A stretch of 64,000 nucleotides of DNA from Coxiellaceae bacterium (GCA_029212885.1 JARGPC010000005.1:1-64000), one strand, 5' to 3'. Shown: positions 46,256 through 56,523, counted from the stretch's first letter. The notes: generated by a model from the sequence alone, not told the origin. Translations and numbers: made by a program.

Positions 46256-46871
46256 AGTAGGAAATTTATTTGTCGTTGCGGCAGCATCGGGTACAGGCAA
46301 AACCAGCTTAGTGCATCGCTTAGTTGAACGTACTGATGATATTAAGATCTCAATATCTCATACCACTAGGCCGCCGCGCCCTGATGATAAAGAGGGTGAG
46401 GCGTATTTCTTTGTTGAAGAACCTACCTTTGAAGATATGGTTAATCATCATCAATTTGTCGAACATGCGAAGGTGTATGGTTATCATTACGGCACGTCAT
46501 CGTTATGGCTGCAGCAGCAATTGCAGGCGGGTATTGATGTTATCTTGGAAATTGATTGGCAAGGTGCTGCACAAATCAAGCGCTTGAAGCCGGATGCCGC
46601 ATTGATCTTTATTTTGCCACCTAGCCTCGATAGTTTGCACCAAAGATTAGAAAAACGTAATCAAGATAAGCCGCATGTGATTGAGGAGCGTATGAATCAG
46701 GCGCAATCTGAAATATCACATTACAGCGAGTTTGACTATATTGTCGTAAATGATGACTTCGATACGGCTTTAGATGATCTGCAAAGTATTGTATTAGCAG
46801 GGCGTAAGAAAATTGAAAATCAGGTGGTGAGATATCAATCATTACTGGAAGATTTACTGCAAAAACAGTAG
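46248..46871 (+). CDS. gmk: Guanylate kinase
   Basis: Phosphorylates GMP to GDP. TTG 46248 is preferred over the ATG at 46218: it follows ACAGG at suitable spacing and gives 207 residues, the same as E. coli Gmk. The P-loop is AASGTGKTSL, GMP-binding is SHTTRPPRPDDKEGEAYFFV, and EIDWQGAAQIK and the lid LEKRNQDKPHVIEERM follow. Overlaps the yicC stop by 8 bp; yicC-gmk-rpoZ-spoT-ridA-recG reads as one cluster. Confidence 0.95.
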   Translation: MNEVGNLFVVAAASGTGKTSLVHRLVERTDDIKISISHTTRPPRPDDKEGEAYFFVEEPTFEDMVNHHQFVEHAKVYGYHYGTSSLWLQQQLQAGIDVILEIDWQGAAQIKRLKPDAALIFILPPSLDSLHQRLEKRNQDKPHVIEERMNQAQSEISHYSEFDYIVVNDDFDTALDDLQSIVLAGRKKIENQVVRYQSLLEDLLQKQ

Positions 46872-46913
46872 AATGAATTAAGTTTAATATTTTGACAAAG
46901 AGGTGCCCACAAA

Positions 46914-47156
46914 ATGGCTCGAGTAACTGTAGAAGATTGTTTAAAAAATGTAAAAAACCGTTTTGATTTAGTGCTTAAGGCTGCCGAACGTGCGCATGCC
47001 TTAGAGTTGGGCGCTGCAGATCCAATGGTACCTGTTGATAATGATAAGCCCACAGTGATCGCATTGCGTGAAATTGCTGAGGGATATGACATTACACAGC
47101 GTCGTACACGTGCTGGTGAAGATCCGTTTAACGACGATATTGAAATTATCCAATAA
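46914..47156 (+). CDS. rpoZ: RNA polymerase omega subunit
   Basis: 80 residues. [30 protein letters not shown] and [17 protein letters not shown] are diagnostic of omega, which helps beta' folding and contributes to ppGpp binding. Preceded by AAAGAGGTG and placed between gmk and spoT as usual. Confidence 0.97.
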   Translation: MARVTVEDCLKNVKNRFDLVLKAAERAHALELGAADPMVPVDNDKPTVIALREIAEGYDITQRRTRAGEDPFNDDIEIIQ

Positions 47157-47189
47157 TATCAAACCTTTCATGGGCTAGGAGGGACACGA

Positions 47190-49316
47190 TTGCGACTCTT
47201 TAAGAAGTTGAGGCGCAAGTTAGGCTACTTGGATGAAGAGCAGATTGAGCTGATTCATCAGGCCTTTTTAACTGCAATGGATGCACACCGCACCCAAAAG
47301 CGCGTTACTGGTGAACCTTATATTACCCACCCTGTAGAAGTTGCCTGTATTCTGGCCGACATGAAAATGGATTATCAGACCATTATGTCGGCATTGCTGC
47401 ACGACGTTATCGAAGATACTCCTGTCTCCAAATCTGAATTAGCACAAAAGTTTGGTGATCAAGTTGCTGAGTTGGTTGATGGTGTTAGTAAGCTAACCCA
47501 AATTGAATTTGTCAGCCGTGCTGAGATGCAGGCCGAAAACTTTCGCAAGATGGTGTTGGCGATGGCGAAAGATATTCGTGTTATCTTGGTCAAACTGTCT
47601 GATCGCCTGCATAATATGCGCACCTTGGGTTCATTGCGTCCGGCTAAACGAAATCGAATCGCCACAGAAACCTTAGAGATCTATGCGCCCATCGCCAAGC
47701 GTTTGGGTATGCGTGAATATTCGGTTGAGCTTGAGGAGCTGGGTTTTCAGGCGCGTTACCCGCATCGTTATTCGGTATTGAAAGAAGCGGTACGTAAAGC
47801 GCGCGGTAATCGCAAAAAAATTCTTAATGTGATCAATAAAGCCTTATACGAAGGTTTAGATAAAAGCGATTTGCCCGCTTGCGTGATTAATGGCCGAGAA
47901 AAACACCTGTATAGCATTTATCGTAAAATGAGTAAAAAACATATTCCATTTAATGAGATTATGGATGTGTATGCGTTTCGTATTATCGTTGATCGTGCGG
48001 ATACCTGTTATCGTGTTTTAGGTGTGGTGCACAGTTTATTTAAGCCGGTGCCAGGACGCTTTAAAGATTATATTGCGATCCCGAAAGCTAATGGTTATCA
48101 GTCGTTGCATTCGACTTTGTTTGGCCCTTATGGCTTGCCGATTGAGATTCAAATCCGCACAACTGAAATGGATCGTATGGCGACCAATGGTATTGCGGCA
48201 CATTGGTTATATAAAACCGGTCAGCAACCCTTGGGTGAAAGTCATACTCGCGCGCAACAGTGGGTGCATAATTTATTAGAGCTGCAACAAAGTACTGGCA
48301 GTTCATTAGAGTTTATTGAGAGTGTTAAAGTCGATTTATTCCCTGATGAGGTGTATGTATTTACGCCGAAGGGTGATATTCGTCAGTTACCTGCGAACTC
48401 AACCGCGATTGATTTTGCTTATTCAGTGCATACTGATGTGGGTAATTCCTGTGTGGCGGTTAAGATTAACCGTCAATTGGCGCCATTGTCTTCGGTGTTG
48501 TCCAATGGTCAAACCATTGAGGTTATTACGTCTAATATGGGTCGACCCAATCCAGCATGGATGGATTTTGTGGTTACCAGCAAGGCGCGTTCGAGTATTC
48601 GTCACTTTTTGAAAAACCAACATCGCGCCGATTCGATTGCCTTGGGTAAACAGTTACTGAAAAAATCATTGTCGGTATTGAACCTGTCGTTACGGGGGAT
48701 GCCTGCAGATATTATGGGTGATGTGTTAGCTGAGGCGCAGGTGGAAACGGTTGATGCCTTATTTGAGGATATTGGCCTGGGTAATCGTGTGGCAGCATTG
48801 GTCGCACAGCGTATCGCGTTACGTTTAGATGAAAGTGAGCAACCCAAAGCGTTACCTGAACCTGATAGCGATGCACCGATGTTGATTAAAGGCACGGAAG
48901 GCATGCTGCTTGATTTTGCTGAATGTTGTCATCCGATTCCTGGTGATCCTATTGTCGGAACAGTCATTGCTGGCCAAGGTGTTACTGTGCATCGTGACGA
49001 TTGTAAACGTATTGCCAAGCTGCAACAAAAATCAGAATTTGATTGCGTACCATTGCGTTGGGCTGAGAATATTAGTCGTGAATTCCCGGTAATTGTAGTG
49101 ATTGAGGTGGTAAATCGTCGTGGTGTTTTGGCGGTAGCAGCATTAGCGGTATCGGATGCCGATGCCAATATTGATGATATTCGCGTTACTGACGAAGCCG
49201 GTAGCCATTATTTAATTTCGTTTAAATTATTAATACGTGATCGCATGCACTTAGCGCGAGTATTGCGACGATTGCGACAAGTCAAAGATGTAACCCGAAT
49301 AGTGAGAAGAAAATGA
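47190..49316 (+). CDS. spoT: Bifunctional (p)ppGpp synthase/hydrolase SpoT
   Basis: 708 residues, started by TTG 47190 after a near-perfect AGGAGG. Domains: HD hydrolase (about 25-180, with HPVEVA and HDVIEDT at 71-77), synthetase (about 235-345, with [20 protein letters not shown]), TGS (about 388-450, [25 protein letters not shown]), helical/zinc-finger region with [12 protein letters not shown], and C-terminal ACT. The intact HD site implies hydrolase activity. In Legionella and Coxiella relatives (p)ppGpp links starvation to virulence phases; that link is background, not seen here. Confidence 0.97.
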   Translation: MRLFKKLRRKLGYLDEEQIELIHQAFLTAMDAHRTQKRVTGEPYITHPVEVACILADMKMDYQTIMSALLHDVIEDTPVSKSELAQKFGDQVAELVDGVSKLTQIEFVSRAEMQAENFRKMVLAMAKDIRVILVKLSDRLHNMRTLGSLRPAKRNRIATETLEIYAPIAKRLGMREYSVELEELGFQARYPHRYSVLKEAVRKARGNRKKILNVINKALYEGLDKSDLPACVINGREKHLYSIYRKMSKKHIPFNEIMDVYAFRIIVDRADTCYRVLGVVHSLFKPVPGRFKDYIAIPKANGYQSLHSTLFGPYGLPIEIQIRTTEMDRMATNGIAAHWLYKTGQQPLGESHTRAQQWVHNLLELQQSTGSSLEFIESVKVDLFPDEVYVFTPKGDIRQLPANSTAIDFAYSVHTDVGNSCVAVKINRQLAPLSSVLSNGQTIEVITSNMGRPNPAWMDFVVTSKARSSIRHFLKNQHRADSIALGKQLLKKSLSVLNLSLRGMPADIMGDVLAEAQVETVDALFEDIGLGNRVAALVAQRIALRLDESEQPKALPEPDSDAPMLIKGTEGMLLDFAECCHPIPGDPIVGTVIAGQGVTVHRDDCKRIAKLQQKSEFDCVPLRWAENISREFPVIVVIEVVNRRGVLAVAALAVSDADANIDDIRVTDEAGSHYLISFKLLIRDRMHLARVLRRLRQVKDVTRIVRRK

Positions 49317-49696
49317 AAACCATAGTGTCAACAGAGAATGCACCCGCAGCGGTAGGTACATATTCACAAGCCGTAAGAGCCGGTAATACTGTTTATATGT
49401 CAGGGCAGGTGCCGTTAGATCCAGCGACGATGAAAGTAGTTGACGGTGATTTTAAGGCGCAAACACGTCAAGTATTTGAAAATTTAAAAGCTGTGGCGGA
49501 AGCGGCGGGTGGTAGTTTGGCGGATATTGTGAAGTTAAATGTATTTATTATTGATATGGCTGTATTCCCTCAAGTCAGTGAGGTGATGGGGGATTACTTT
49601 GAAGAACCATACCCGGCACGCGCCTGTGTTGCTGTTGCCGCATTGCCTTTAGGAGTGCCGGTAGAAATGGAAGCCGTGATGGTGCTTGCTGATTAG
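49313..49696 (+). CDS. ridA: RidA (reactive enamine/imine deaminase)
   Basis: 127 residues. Hydrolyses reactive 2-aminoacrylate-type imines made by PLP enzymes. Signatures: [13 protein letters not shown] at the N-terminus, [21 protein letters not shown] and [22 protein letters not shown] with the conserved Arg. Overlaps spoT by 4 bp (ATGA). Confidence 0.96.
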   Translation: MKTIVSTENAPAAVGTYSQAVRAGNTVYMSGQVPLDPATMKVVDGDFKAQTRQVFENLKAVAEAAGGSLADIVKLNVFIIDMAVFPQVSEVMGDYFEEPYPARACVAVAALPLGVPVEMEAVMVLAD

Positions 49697-49703
49697 AGGT
49701 GTT

Positions 49704-51773
49704 ATGCCACAAGCTTTAGCCGATATAGCCATAAGTCAACTGAAAGGCGTTGGTCCTCGTATGTCGGCATTATTGCAAAACCTATCGATTGAGACCGTTC
49801 AAGATATTTTATTTCATTTGCCATTGCGTTATGAGGATCGCACGCGTGTCATTAGTTTAGCGCAATGCAAGCCAGGCGACCGCGTGATGACAACAGCAGT
49901 GATCGATAAAACCTGGCAAGCTTTTGGTAAGCGTAAAATGTTGTTGTGCCAATTGCGTGATGGTAATCGTAAACTGACCTTGCGATTTTTTCATTTTACT
50001 TCACGCCAAGCTACCTATTTAAAACAAACAGGCAAGCAAGTGAGTTGCTTTGGTGAGATACGTTTGGGTCAATTTGGTTTAGAGATAGTGCATCCGCAGT
50101 ATTCGATTTTGGATGAAGGTGAGGCATTGCCGCTGTTGGATCATTTAACGCCGGTGTATCCAACCACCGAAGGTTTAGGTCAAGCGACATTAATTAAGTT
50201 AACCGATCAAGCATTGCATTACTTGGTTGATGGTGAAGTTGAGGATTACTTGCCTCAGCAAGATGCTGATATGACTACAGAGCAAGCGCTGCAATTATTG
50301 CATCGCCCACCAGCTAAAATGCATTTTAAACAGCGTGAAAGTGAGTTAGAAAAGGCGCGGCGACGTTTGGCACTAGAGGAGCTAGTGGCTTATCAACTGC
50401 AGCTCAAGTCGTCACGCCGGCAAGTAAAAAAACTATTGGGTTATGACTTCAAAAATAATGCAAATATTATCGAGAAGTTTAAACAAAAGTTGCCATTTGA
50501 CTTAACGGGAGCGCAAAAAAATGTAATGGCAGAAATTGAAAAAGATCTTTTTAGCCGGCAGCCAATGATGCGTTTATTGCAGGGGGATGTGGGTTCTGGA
50601 AAAACCATGATTGCATTGATTGGCTTGTTGCATGCGGTGAGTAATGGTTATCAGGCTGTGTTGATGGCGCCAACTGAAATTTTAGCGGAACAACACCTGC
50701 AACAATGCCAGCAATGGTTGCAGCCATTGGGTGTGCGCGTTGCTTGTTTGGTGGGCAGTTTAAAGCAAAGTGAGCACACCAAAATTCGAGGGCTAATTGC
50801 TAATCATGAAGTAGATGTGGTGGTTGGTACGCACGCTGTTTTTCAGGAGAAAATTCAGTATGCTGCGCTGGCATTAATGGTGATAGATGAGCAGCATCGT
50901 TTTGGTGTGCACCAGCGTATGGCGCTGCAACTAAAAGGTAAAAGTAAAGGGCGTGTGCCCCATCAATTGATAATGACAGCTACGCCGATTCCTCGCACGC
51001 TGGCAATGACAGCCTATGCGGATTTAGACTATTCGGTAATTGATGAATTGCCTCCTGGGCGCAAGCCAATTCAAACAGTGTTATGCAATCAATCGCAGCG
51101 AGACGCATTGATTGCGCGTTTAGCCAATTATTGTGAGCAAGGGCGGCAAGCATATTGGGTTTGTACGCTGGTTGAAGAGTCTGAAGTATTACAAGCAAAA
51201 GCCGCTGAAGCGGTGTGTGAAGAGTTAAAAAATTTATTGCCTAATTGTCGTATTGCCTTAGTGCATGGCCGTATTAAGGCGGATGAAAAGCAGCGCATTA
51301 TGACGGCGTTCCATCAGGCCGAGTTGGATGTGTTGGTCGCGACCACTGTGATTGAAGTGGGGGTTAACGTGCCTAATGCGTCTGTGATGGTGATCGATAA
51401 TGCGGAGCGATTAGGTTTGTCGCAACTGCATCAATTACGTGGTCGTGTTGGGCGGGGTGAGCAGCAAAGTTATTGTGTATTGCAATATAAGTCACCGTTA
51501 TCTCAAATTGCACAGCAGCGATTAGAGTTGATGCGGCAATCGCAGGATGGCTTTGAAATTGCGCAGGCCGATCTGCGATTGCGTGGTGCTGGTGAGGTAT
51601 TGGGTGCGCGACAATCGGGTGCGGTGGGTTTTCGCATTGCTGATATCGAGCTGGATGCTGATCTAATAAGTGTAGCAAGTCAGTTATCTGAGCAATTAAT
51701 AAGCAATGAAAGCATTGATCATCTTACAAAACGGTGGGGTATTAAGCAAAATAGGGAATTGGTGACGGTGTAG
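49704..51773 (+). CDS. recG: ATP-dependent DNA helicase RecG
   Basis: Branch-migration helicase for stalled forks and Holliday junctions. The ATG at 49704 follows AGAGG and gives 689 residues; the TTG at 49686 in the same frame lacks support. N-terminal wedge/OB domain (ISQLKGVGPRMSALL, then VMTTAVIDKTWQAFGKRKMLL), Walker A LLQGDVGSGKTM, Walker B VIDEQHRFG, motif III TATPIPRTLAMT and motif VI QLRGRVGRG are all present. Last gene of the gmk-to-recG cluster. Confidence 0.97.
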   Translation: MPQALADIAISQLKGVGPRMSALLQNLSIETVQDILFHLPLRYEDRTRVISLAQCKPGDRVMTTAVIDKTWQAFGKRKMLLCQLRDGNRKLTLRFFHFTSRQATYLKQTGKQVSCFGEIRLGQFGLEIVHPQYSILDEGEALPLLDHLTPVYPTTEGLGQATLIKLTDQALHYLVDGEVEDYLPQQDADMTTEQALQLLHRPPAKMHFKQRESELEKARRRLALEELVAYQLQLKSSRRQVKKLLGYDFKNNANIIEKFKQKLPFDLTGAQKNVMAEIEKDLFSRQPMMRLLQGDVGSGKTMIALIGLLHAVSNGYQAVLMAPTEILAEQHLQQCQQWLQPLGVRVACLVGSLKQSEHTKIRGLIANHEVDVVVGTHAVFQEKIQYAALALMVIDEQHRFGVHQRMALQLKGKSKGRVPHQLIMTATPIPRTLAMTAYADLDYSVIDELPPGRKPIQTVLCNQSQRDALIARLANYCEQGRQAYWVCTLVEESEVLQAKAAEAVCEELKNLLPNCRIALVHGRIKADEKQRIMTAFHQAELDVLVATTVIEVGVNVPNASVMVIDNAERLGLSQLHQLRGRVGRGEQQSYCVLQYKSPLSQIAQQRLELMRQSQDGFEIAQADLRLRGAGEVLGARQSGAVGFRIADIELDADLISVASQLSEQLISNESIDHLTKRWGIKQNRELVTV

Positions 51774-51950
51774 AGGGTTTTTTCTGCTCAACAAAAAATA
51801 TATGTACAGTTATTTATCAATGATGATCAGTATGTAATCAATAGTAAGATTTATTCGATAAAAAGCTTGTTTTGTCTTATCTCATTAGTTATTCTGCTGC
51901 CCTTGTATGGCAATAAGCAGTGCTTTTTTTGTCATATTTGTTTGAAATTT

Positions 51951-51967
51951 TTGACAAAATTTTGACA
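51951..51967 (+). promoter_or_regulatory. Tandem TTGACA hexamers upstream of the outer-membrane gene
   Basis: Two consensus -35 hexamers, TTGACA at 51951-51956 and 51962-51967, sit in a 277-bp AT-rich leader before the outer-membrane protein gene. No good -10 is found at the ideal distance (TGCATT at 17 nt from the first), so the exact promoter is uncertain. The long leader and strong ribosome site (AGAGGGGA) fit a highly expressed gene. Confidence 0.4.
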
Positions 51968-52050
51968 AAGGCTTGCATTTTAAGTGCGATTCAATTTAAA
52001 CTCAGCACTTTAAGTGTTAACTTTTCTTTGATCGAAAGAGGGGAATTACA

Positions 52051-52725
52051 ATGTCGATTAAAAAATTACTTGTTCTTGCTGCCGCTGGTGTAGCAACTAT
52101 GGGTGTAACTTCAGCTATGGCTGGTGGTGTTGATTCAACATACAGCGCGCCAATGGCTGCAACTGCACCTACTTCATACTTTTATGTTCAAGGTCAAGTC
52201 GGTTATGCGACTACCAATTGGCAAAAGCAGTTAGATGCATCTTCAACTAACTGGACAAAACCAAATGGCGGCTTTACTTGGGGCGTAGACGCTGGTTACA
52301 TGTGGACTCAAAACTTAGGTTTAGAAGTCGGTTACTTCATGTTCCCAGAAGCTTCTAACAGTGGAACAGTTGCTGGTGTTACTAATGGTAGCATCGATAG
52401 CTGGGCGCTTTACGGTGCTGTTAAGTTTGCTGTGCCTATTTATCCAAACTTGGATATCTATGCTAAAGCTGGTGTATCTTACAACCGCGCTAAATGGGGT
52501 GGTACAGGTACTCTTACTGGAACTTCAGGTGCGGCTACTACAGTTCCTGTTACTTATCACAATTGGGGTTTTGTTGGTGGCGCTGGTGTGGATTACACCT
52601 TCGACAACAATATCTTCGTTAATGTTCAATACATGCGTTTCGCAGGTAATAACAACGATAGTATTCAACAAACTACCAATCCTAACGTTTACACAGCTGG
52701 TGTTGGTTACAAATTCGCTATGTAA
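52051..52725 (+). CDS. Outer-membrane beta-barrel protein (OmpA-N/opacity type)
   Basis: 224 residues. A Sec signal peptide (MSIKKLLVLAAAGVATMGVTSAMA) precedes a barrel with alternating aromatic strands such as YFYVQGQVGYATTNW, TWGVDAGYMWTQNLGLEVGYF, LYGAVKFAVPI and NVYTAGVGYKF. The size suggests an eight-strand barrel. It ends in KFAM rather than a terminal Phe. Strong ribosome site and intrinsic terminator suggest an abundant surface protein expressed alone. Confidence 0.88.
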   Translation: MSIKKLLVLAAAGVATMGVTSAMAGGVDSTYSAPMAATAPTSYFYVQGQVGYATTNWQKQLDASSTNWTKPNGGFTWGVDAGYMWTQNLGLEVGYFMFPEASNSGTVAGVTNGSIDSWALYGAVKFAVPIYPNLDIYAKAGVSYNRAKWGGTGTLTGTSGAATTVPVTYHNWGFVGGAGVDYTFDNNIFVNVQYMRFAGNNNDSIQQTTNPNVYTAGVGYKFAM

Positions 52726-52757
52726 TTTGCGAGTTTGCAATAACAGCAAACGTTTTG

Positions 52758-52790
52758 AAAAGGGCTCAAATATTTGGGCCCTTTTTTTAT
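52758..52790 (+). terminator. Intrinsic terminator of the outer-membrane gene
   Basis: AAAAGGGCTCAAA pairs with TTTGGGCCCTTTT (one G-U pair) around a very short loop and runs into seven T. It is 33 bp after the stop. Confidence 0.88.
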
Positions 52791-52793
52791 TTT

Positions 52794-52879
52794 GTCATCC
52801 CGGAAAGTGCGTAGCAATTATCCGTGATCCAGGCTAATATATGGATCCCGGATGATTGCTACGCACTTTCCGGGATGAC
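52794..52879. repeat. 86-nt palindromic repeat element
   Basis: Perfect 25-bp inverted arms (52794-52818 and 52855-52879) begin GTCATCCCGG and end CCGGGATGAC. Inside them ATCCG/GATCCA pairs imperfectly with TGGATC/GGAT around a ~10-nt loop. The GTCATCCCGG...CCGGGATGAC frame is that of dispersed palindromic elements in many intracellular bacteria. It lies right after a terminator and 24 bp before the next gene. Confidence 0.85.
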
Positions 52880-52903
52880 AGAGTCAAAAACGGGATAAAG
52901 AAG

Positions 52904-53119
52904 ATGTCTGACAAACAAGCGAATACACAACAAAAATACGTTATTACCAAGGCAGATTTGCCTTTAAGCTGTCCAATGGATACTATGCGCGTCTGGGATT
53001 CGCATCCAAAGGTATATTTGCCAATCGAAGTGACTGGCAAAGTAGTTTGCCCGTATTGTGATGCAATGTTTGTGTTAGAGGGACATGAAGATGCACCGGA
53101 AGCTAAATTACTCGACTAA
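52904..53119 (+). CDS. Zinc-finger CHCC protein
   Basis: 71 residues from ATG 52904; the longer frame from 52856 lies in the palindrome. CPMDTMRVWDSHPKVYLPI and VVCPYCDAMFVLEG match the zf-CHCC domain (Cys, His, Cys, Cys) shared with mitochondrial complex I subunit NDUFS6. Usually found singly in proteobacteria; function not established. It is 2 bp before waaF. Confidence 0.9.
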   Translation: MSDKQANTQQKYVITKADLPLSCPMDTMRVWDSHPKVYLPIEVTGKVVCPYCDAMFVLEGHEDAPEAKLLD

Positions 53120-53121
53120 TC

Positions 53122-54147
53122 ATGATTGATACACAAGATGAAAAAATTCTAATTGTCGGCCCCGCTTGGGTTGGTGATATGGTGATGGCGCAAAGTCTAT
53201 TTAAGTTGCTTAAGCAGCGTCAACCGGATGCGCAGATTGATGTATTAGCACCGGCTTGGAGTCAGCCATTGTTAGAGCGTATGCCGGAAGTGCATCGCGG
53301 TATCGTGTCTCCATTTGGTCATGGGGAATTTGATTTAAAAACGCGCAAGTCATTGGGCCAATCATTGCGTGATCAACGCTATAGCCAAGCGATTCTTTGC
53401 ACTAATTCATGGAAGTCAGCCTTGGTGCCATATTTCGCAAAGATTCCTAAACGCACCAGTTGGCGTGGTGAGTGGCGTTATGGTGTATTGAATGATGTGC
53501 GCACCTTTGATAAACAAGAATACCCATTGATGGTTCAGCGCTTTATGATGCTGGCTTTTCCTAAGGGTGAAGAGCAGGTCGTTGAAAAGGTACCTGTGCC
53601 GAAATTAATTTGCCAACCAGAAACGGTGCAAGCAGCACTGCAAAAATACCGGTTGGATACGATGGATACACCGGTATTAGCGATTTGTCCTGGTGCAGAA
53701 TTTGGTCCATCGAAACGTTGGCCAGAAAATTATTATGCTGAAGTGGTTAATCAACGTTTAGAACAAGGTTGGCAAGTATGGATTTTCGGTTCGAAGAAAG
53801 ACCAAGAAGTTGCCGCCATCATTCAACAGCAAACACAACAACGCTGTGTTGACCTTACCGGTAAAACCACATTGCCTGAAGCCATAGACTTACTGTCACA
53901 AGCGGATGCGGTGGTGAGTAATGATTCCGGGTTAATGCATATTGCTGCCGCGTTATCAAAACCGTTGGTCGTACCTTATGGTTCGTCATCACCTGACTTT
54001 ACGCCGCCATTATCTGAGCATGTGAAAATATTACGTAAGGGTTTAGATTGCAGCCCATGCTTTAAGCGGGAGTGCCCGTTGCAGCATCACCGTTGCATGA
54101 CGGAGCTGTCGCCTGCTAAGGTGCTCGCAGCGCTGGATGCTCTGTAG
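53122..54147 (+). CDS. waaF: ADP-heptose:LPS heptosyltransferase II
   Basis: 341-residue GT9 enzyme that adds the second heptose to the LPS inner core. ILIVGPAWVGDMVMAQSLFKLLKQ, CPGAEFGPSKRWP and AVVSNDSGLMHIAAALSKPLVVPYGSSSP are typical of WaaF. The late Cys cluster CSPCFKRECPLQHHRCM is a normal family feature. It sits with hldE, hldD and core glycosyltransferases. Confidence 0.93.
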   Translation: MIDTQDEKILIVGPAWVGDMVMAQSLFKLLKQRQPDAQIDVLAPAWSQPLLERMPEVHRGIVSPFGHGEFDLKTRKSLGQSLRDQRYSQAILCTNSWKSALVPYFAKIPKRTSWRGEWRYGVLNDVRTFDKQEYPLMVQRFMMLAFPKGEEQVVEKVPVPKLICQPETVQAALQKYRLDTMDTPVLAICPGAEFGPSKRWPENYYAEVVNQRLEQGWQVWIFGSKKDQEVAAIIQQQTQQRCVDLTGKTTLPEAIDLLSQADAVVSNDSGLMHIAAALSKPLVVPYGSSSPDFTPPLSEHVKILRKGLDCSPCFKRECPLQHHRCMTELSPAKVLAALDAL

Positions 54148-54153
54148 TTTTAG

Positions 54154-55230
54154 TTATGTTCGTTGCAGTTGTGCTACGGTATGTTTGGGGTGGTGTAGTT
54201 CAATCAGTGAAGTTCGAGCTTGTAAGCAATTCTGCTGAAAGCGTTGATAATCATTTTTAATTGTATGAATGGCGTTAAGTATGGTCTGAGGTTCTCGATC
54301 AGTGATGACGATGCCGGCGTTATACTGCTTGACCGTATCGGCCATCCACGTATCTTCAATGGTAATCACTGGAGCACCACTGCAGATAGCATCGAGTGTT
54401 ATACCGCTGAACTTATCATGATAGCTGTCAGGGTCATACACCTGCAAACAAATGCTGCCGTTGAACTGCGCAAGGTAGTTTTGTTGTGCCAGGGTTTCAT
54501 TGCTGACAGTGATGTGACTACTCATATCATATTTTTTTAACTGCTGCAGTGCAGCTTTGCTGCTGTCATCGTAGCGGCCAGATTCGGGTGGTGACAATTG
54601 CAAGTGGAATGGTAGGGGGGTGTTCTGTTGTTGATTGTAAGCAATGGTTTGTGCCACGTGGTAAAAGCCCTTATCGGCACGTGTAGCGCCGGCGTATAAT
54701 GCATAGCGAAAGGCTTGAGGCTCGATGGTTGCTGGCGCTGAGTAGCTGGGGCAGGCAACGATAGCGGTTTGTTTAAATCCAGCTTGTTGGAACACGCTCA
54801 TTAAACGTTGCGTGGGGGCTAAAATGGTCCAGTTCGGATGGCGCTGCGCTAGCTCTTTTAGCATGGCTAGTTTTACAGGAGATTGAGAGAATTGGTGGAA
54901 GTGTAAAATGATGCGTGAAGCACTGGGTCGTTTGCTAAGATGTTTATCCAGCATCAGCATATCAATACGGCCTGCTGTTGGAATAAATATTGTTGCTTGG
55001 GTTTTTAATAATTTACGGTATAAAAAAAATTGTTGCAGCTTGCGTAATTTGCGTGAAAAGTAACCGTGACAAATGGCGGTGCTGTTATCAAATAGCGCGG
55101 TGCCATGTTTGTTAATCCACAACTCTACATTTGATGGATGGGCGTTCAATATGCTTTGTACGTAACCAAAGCAATGACCAGCTTGGTTCGCTAGCGTAGG
55201 CTCAATGATGTGGAGAGTTGAATTCTTCAT
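54154..55230 (-). CDS. Glycosyltransferase (GT4-like)
   Basis: From ATG 55230 about 358 residues; the longer frame to 55434 only overlaps the divergent gene. A GT-B fold is suggested by HIIEPTLANQAGHCFGYVQS near the N-terminus, YALYAGATRADKGFYHVAQTI in the middle and the C-terminal ITLDAICSGAPVITIEDTWMADTV donor-site region. It is likely to add a sugar to LPS core or O-chain, given its neighbours. It converges on waaF with 6 bp between the genes. Confidence 0.75.
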   Translation of the reverse strand: MKNSTLHIIEPTLANQAGHCFGYVQSILNAHPSNVELWINKHGTALFDNSTAICHGYFSRKLRKLQQFFLYRKLLKTQATIFIPTAGRIDMLMLDKHLSKRPSASRIILHFHQFSQSPVKLAMLKELAQRHPNWTILAPTQRLMSVFQQAGFKQTAIVACPSYSAPATIEPQAFRYALYAGATRADKGFYHVAQTIAYNQQQNTPLPFHLQLSPPESGRYDDSSKAALQQLKKYDMSSHITVSNETLAQQNYLAQFNGSICLQVYDPDSYHDKFSGITLDAICSGAPVITIEDTWMADTVKQYNAGIVITDREPQTILNAIHTIKNDYQRFQQNCLQARTSLIELHHPKHTVAQLQRT

Positions 55231-55252
55231 GTTTAGCTCGTAATATGGCGGC

Positions 55253-56470
55253 ATGGAAGCCAATTTCAATCGATACCAAAAAATCATGAGTACTGTAGCG
55301 GGTTGCAGTACTGTTGTCACTTTTTTTGTGCTGTCGATCAGCACGTCGGCCACTAGTATCCTATTTGCTTTGTCAGCTTTACTGGTGTTGTTATCGGGTG
55401 TGTATGTAACGCAGGTAAAACGGTGGTTGTTCAATCCTGTAACCGTATGTTTTATCGCATACTATGTGGTTATGTTAATAGGTGCGATGTATTCCATTGG
55501 GTTGCCCCATGATGTTAATAAAGCGTTGTTGAGACAGATCCGTGTGATTGAAGCGTTATTGATCCTACCCATTTTTTTTCAGCCGCGTTGGCGGCAGTGG
55601 GCGATTAATGCTTTTTTATTAGCGATGGTGGTGACACTGATCGTGTCATTTGTGCACTACTATATATGGCCGTATGCAGAGCGTGCTAATTTGGCGCCAG
55701 CCAGTGCATTCAAAGACAACATTATACAAAGTTATTTATTTGCGATAGCCATCGGCTTATTGCTCAATAAGGTTATAAAAGTCATTGGTTGGCAGCGATG
55801 GGGTTTGGCGATTTTAATTGCGTTGATGTTGTTTAATAATTTCACCATGAGTTTAAGCCGTACCGGCTATTGTGTGACCGCCGCTGTGTTGTTGTATTGG
55901 GCGTATACGCAATTACCTACGCGTCGTTTTTGCATGGCGTTGGTGGGGCTGGTATTGATCTTGTTGGGGGTGTTTGGCTCATCAGCTAATTTTCAATCGC
56001 GTATGATTGACGCATTTACTAATACTGCGCAGTACCACAAGCATCAAGACGCTGATACGCAAACGTCTGCTGGTCAGCGTTTGGAGATGTTGAAGCGCGG
56101 GTGGCATATGTATACAAAAAGTCCTTTAATTGGCTTTGGTACAGGTTCATATTCGCAAGTAAATCACCGCTACAACCTGGAGCATCCGAAGCAGCCGGCG
56201 GTTACTTTTGCGAATACCAATAATATTTACCTAAATGCAGCTGTGCGTTATGGTGTTGTTGGTCTGGTGCTATTGATTATTTTGCTATCGGCATTATGGC
56301 TATATGCCCGGTATTTACCAGATGAAGAGCGCTATATCATGCGTATTATGTTGCTCTGTTTAATCATCGGTGGTTTTCTCAATTCGTGGTTAACCGATAC
56401 TACGCAAGGTCATGCGTTTGTGTTGTTGTCTGTTTTGGCCTATGCGGCGTACATTCCCACGCTGGAATAG
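55253..56470 (+). CDS. O-antigen ligase/polymerase family membrane protein
   Basis: 405 residues with about 10-11 membrane helices and a large periplasmic loop between residues ~230 and 340 containing QTSAGQRLEMLKRGWHMYTKSPLIGFGTGSY, the Wzy_C/WaaL signature. It would join O-antigen to lipid A-core, or polymerise O-units. Divergent from the glycosyltransferase with only 22 bp between starts. An alternative start is ATG 55286. Confidence 0.85.
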   Translation: MEANFNRYQKIMSTVAGCSTVVTFFVLSISTSATSILFALSALLVLLSGVYVTQVKRWLFNPVTVCFIAYYVVMLIGAMYSIGLPHDVNKALLRQIRVIEALLILPIFFQPRWRQWAINAFLLAMVVTLIVSFVHYYIWPYAERANLAPASAFKDNIIQSYLFAIAIGLLLNKVIKVIGWQRWGLAILIALMLFNNFTMSLSRTGYCVTAAVLLYWAYTQLPTRRFCMALVGLVLILLGVFGSSANFQSRMIDAFTNTAQYHKHQDADTQTSAGQRLEMLKRGWHMYTKSPLIGFGTGSYSQVNHRYNLEHPKQPAVTFANTNNIYLNAAVRYGVVGLVLLIILLSALWLYARYLPDEERYIMRIMLLCLIIGGFLNSWLTDTTQGHAFVLLSVLAYAAYIPTLE

Positions 56471-56523
56471 GCTGTGGTATTGCGTTAAAATGAGCGAATT
56501 TTTACGCTAAATGTTAGGGAAAG

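Noticed and set aside
55231-55434. 68-residue N-terminal extension of the minus-strand glycosyltransferase
   Set aside because: It overlaps the start of the O-antigen ligase gene and lacks glycosyltransferase features; the conserved part begins at ATG 55230.
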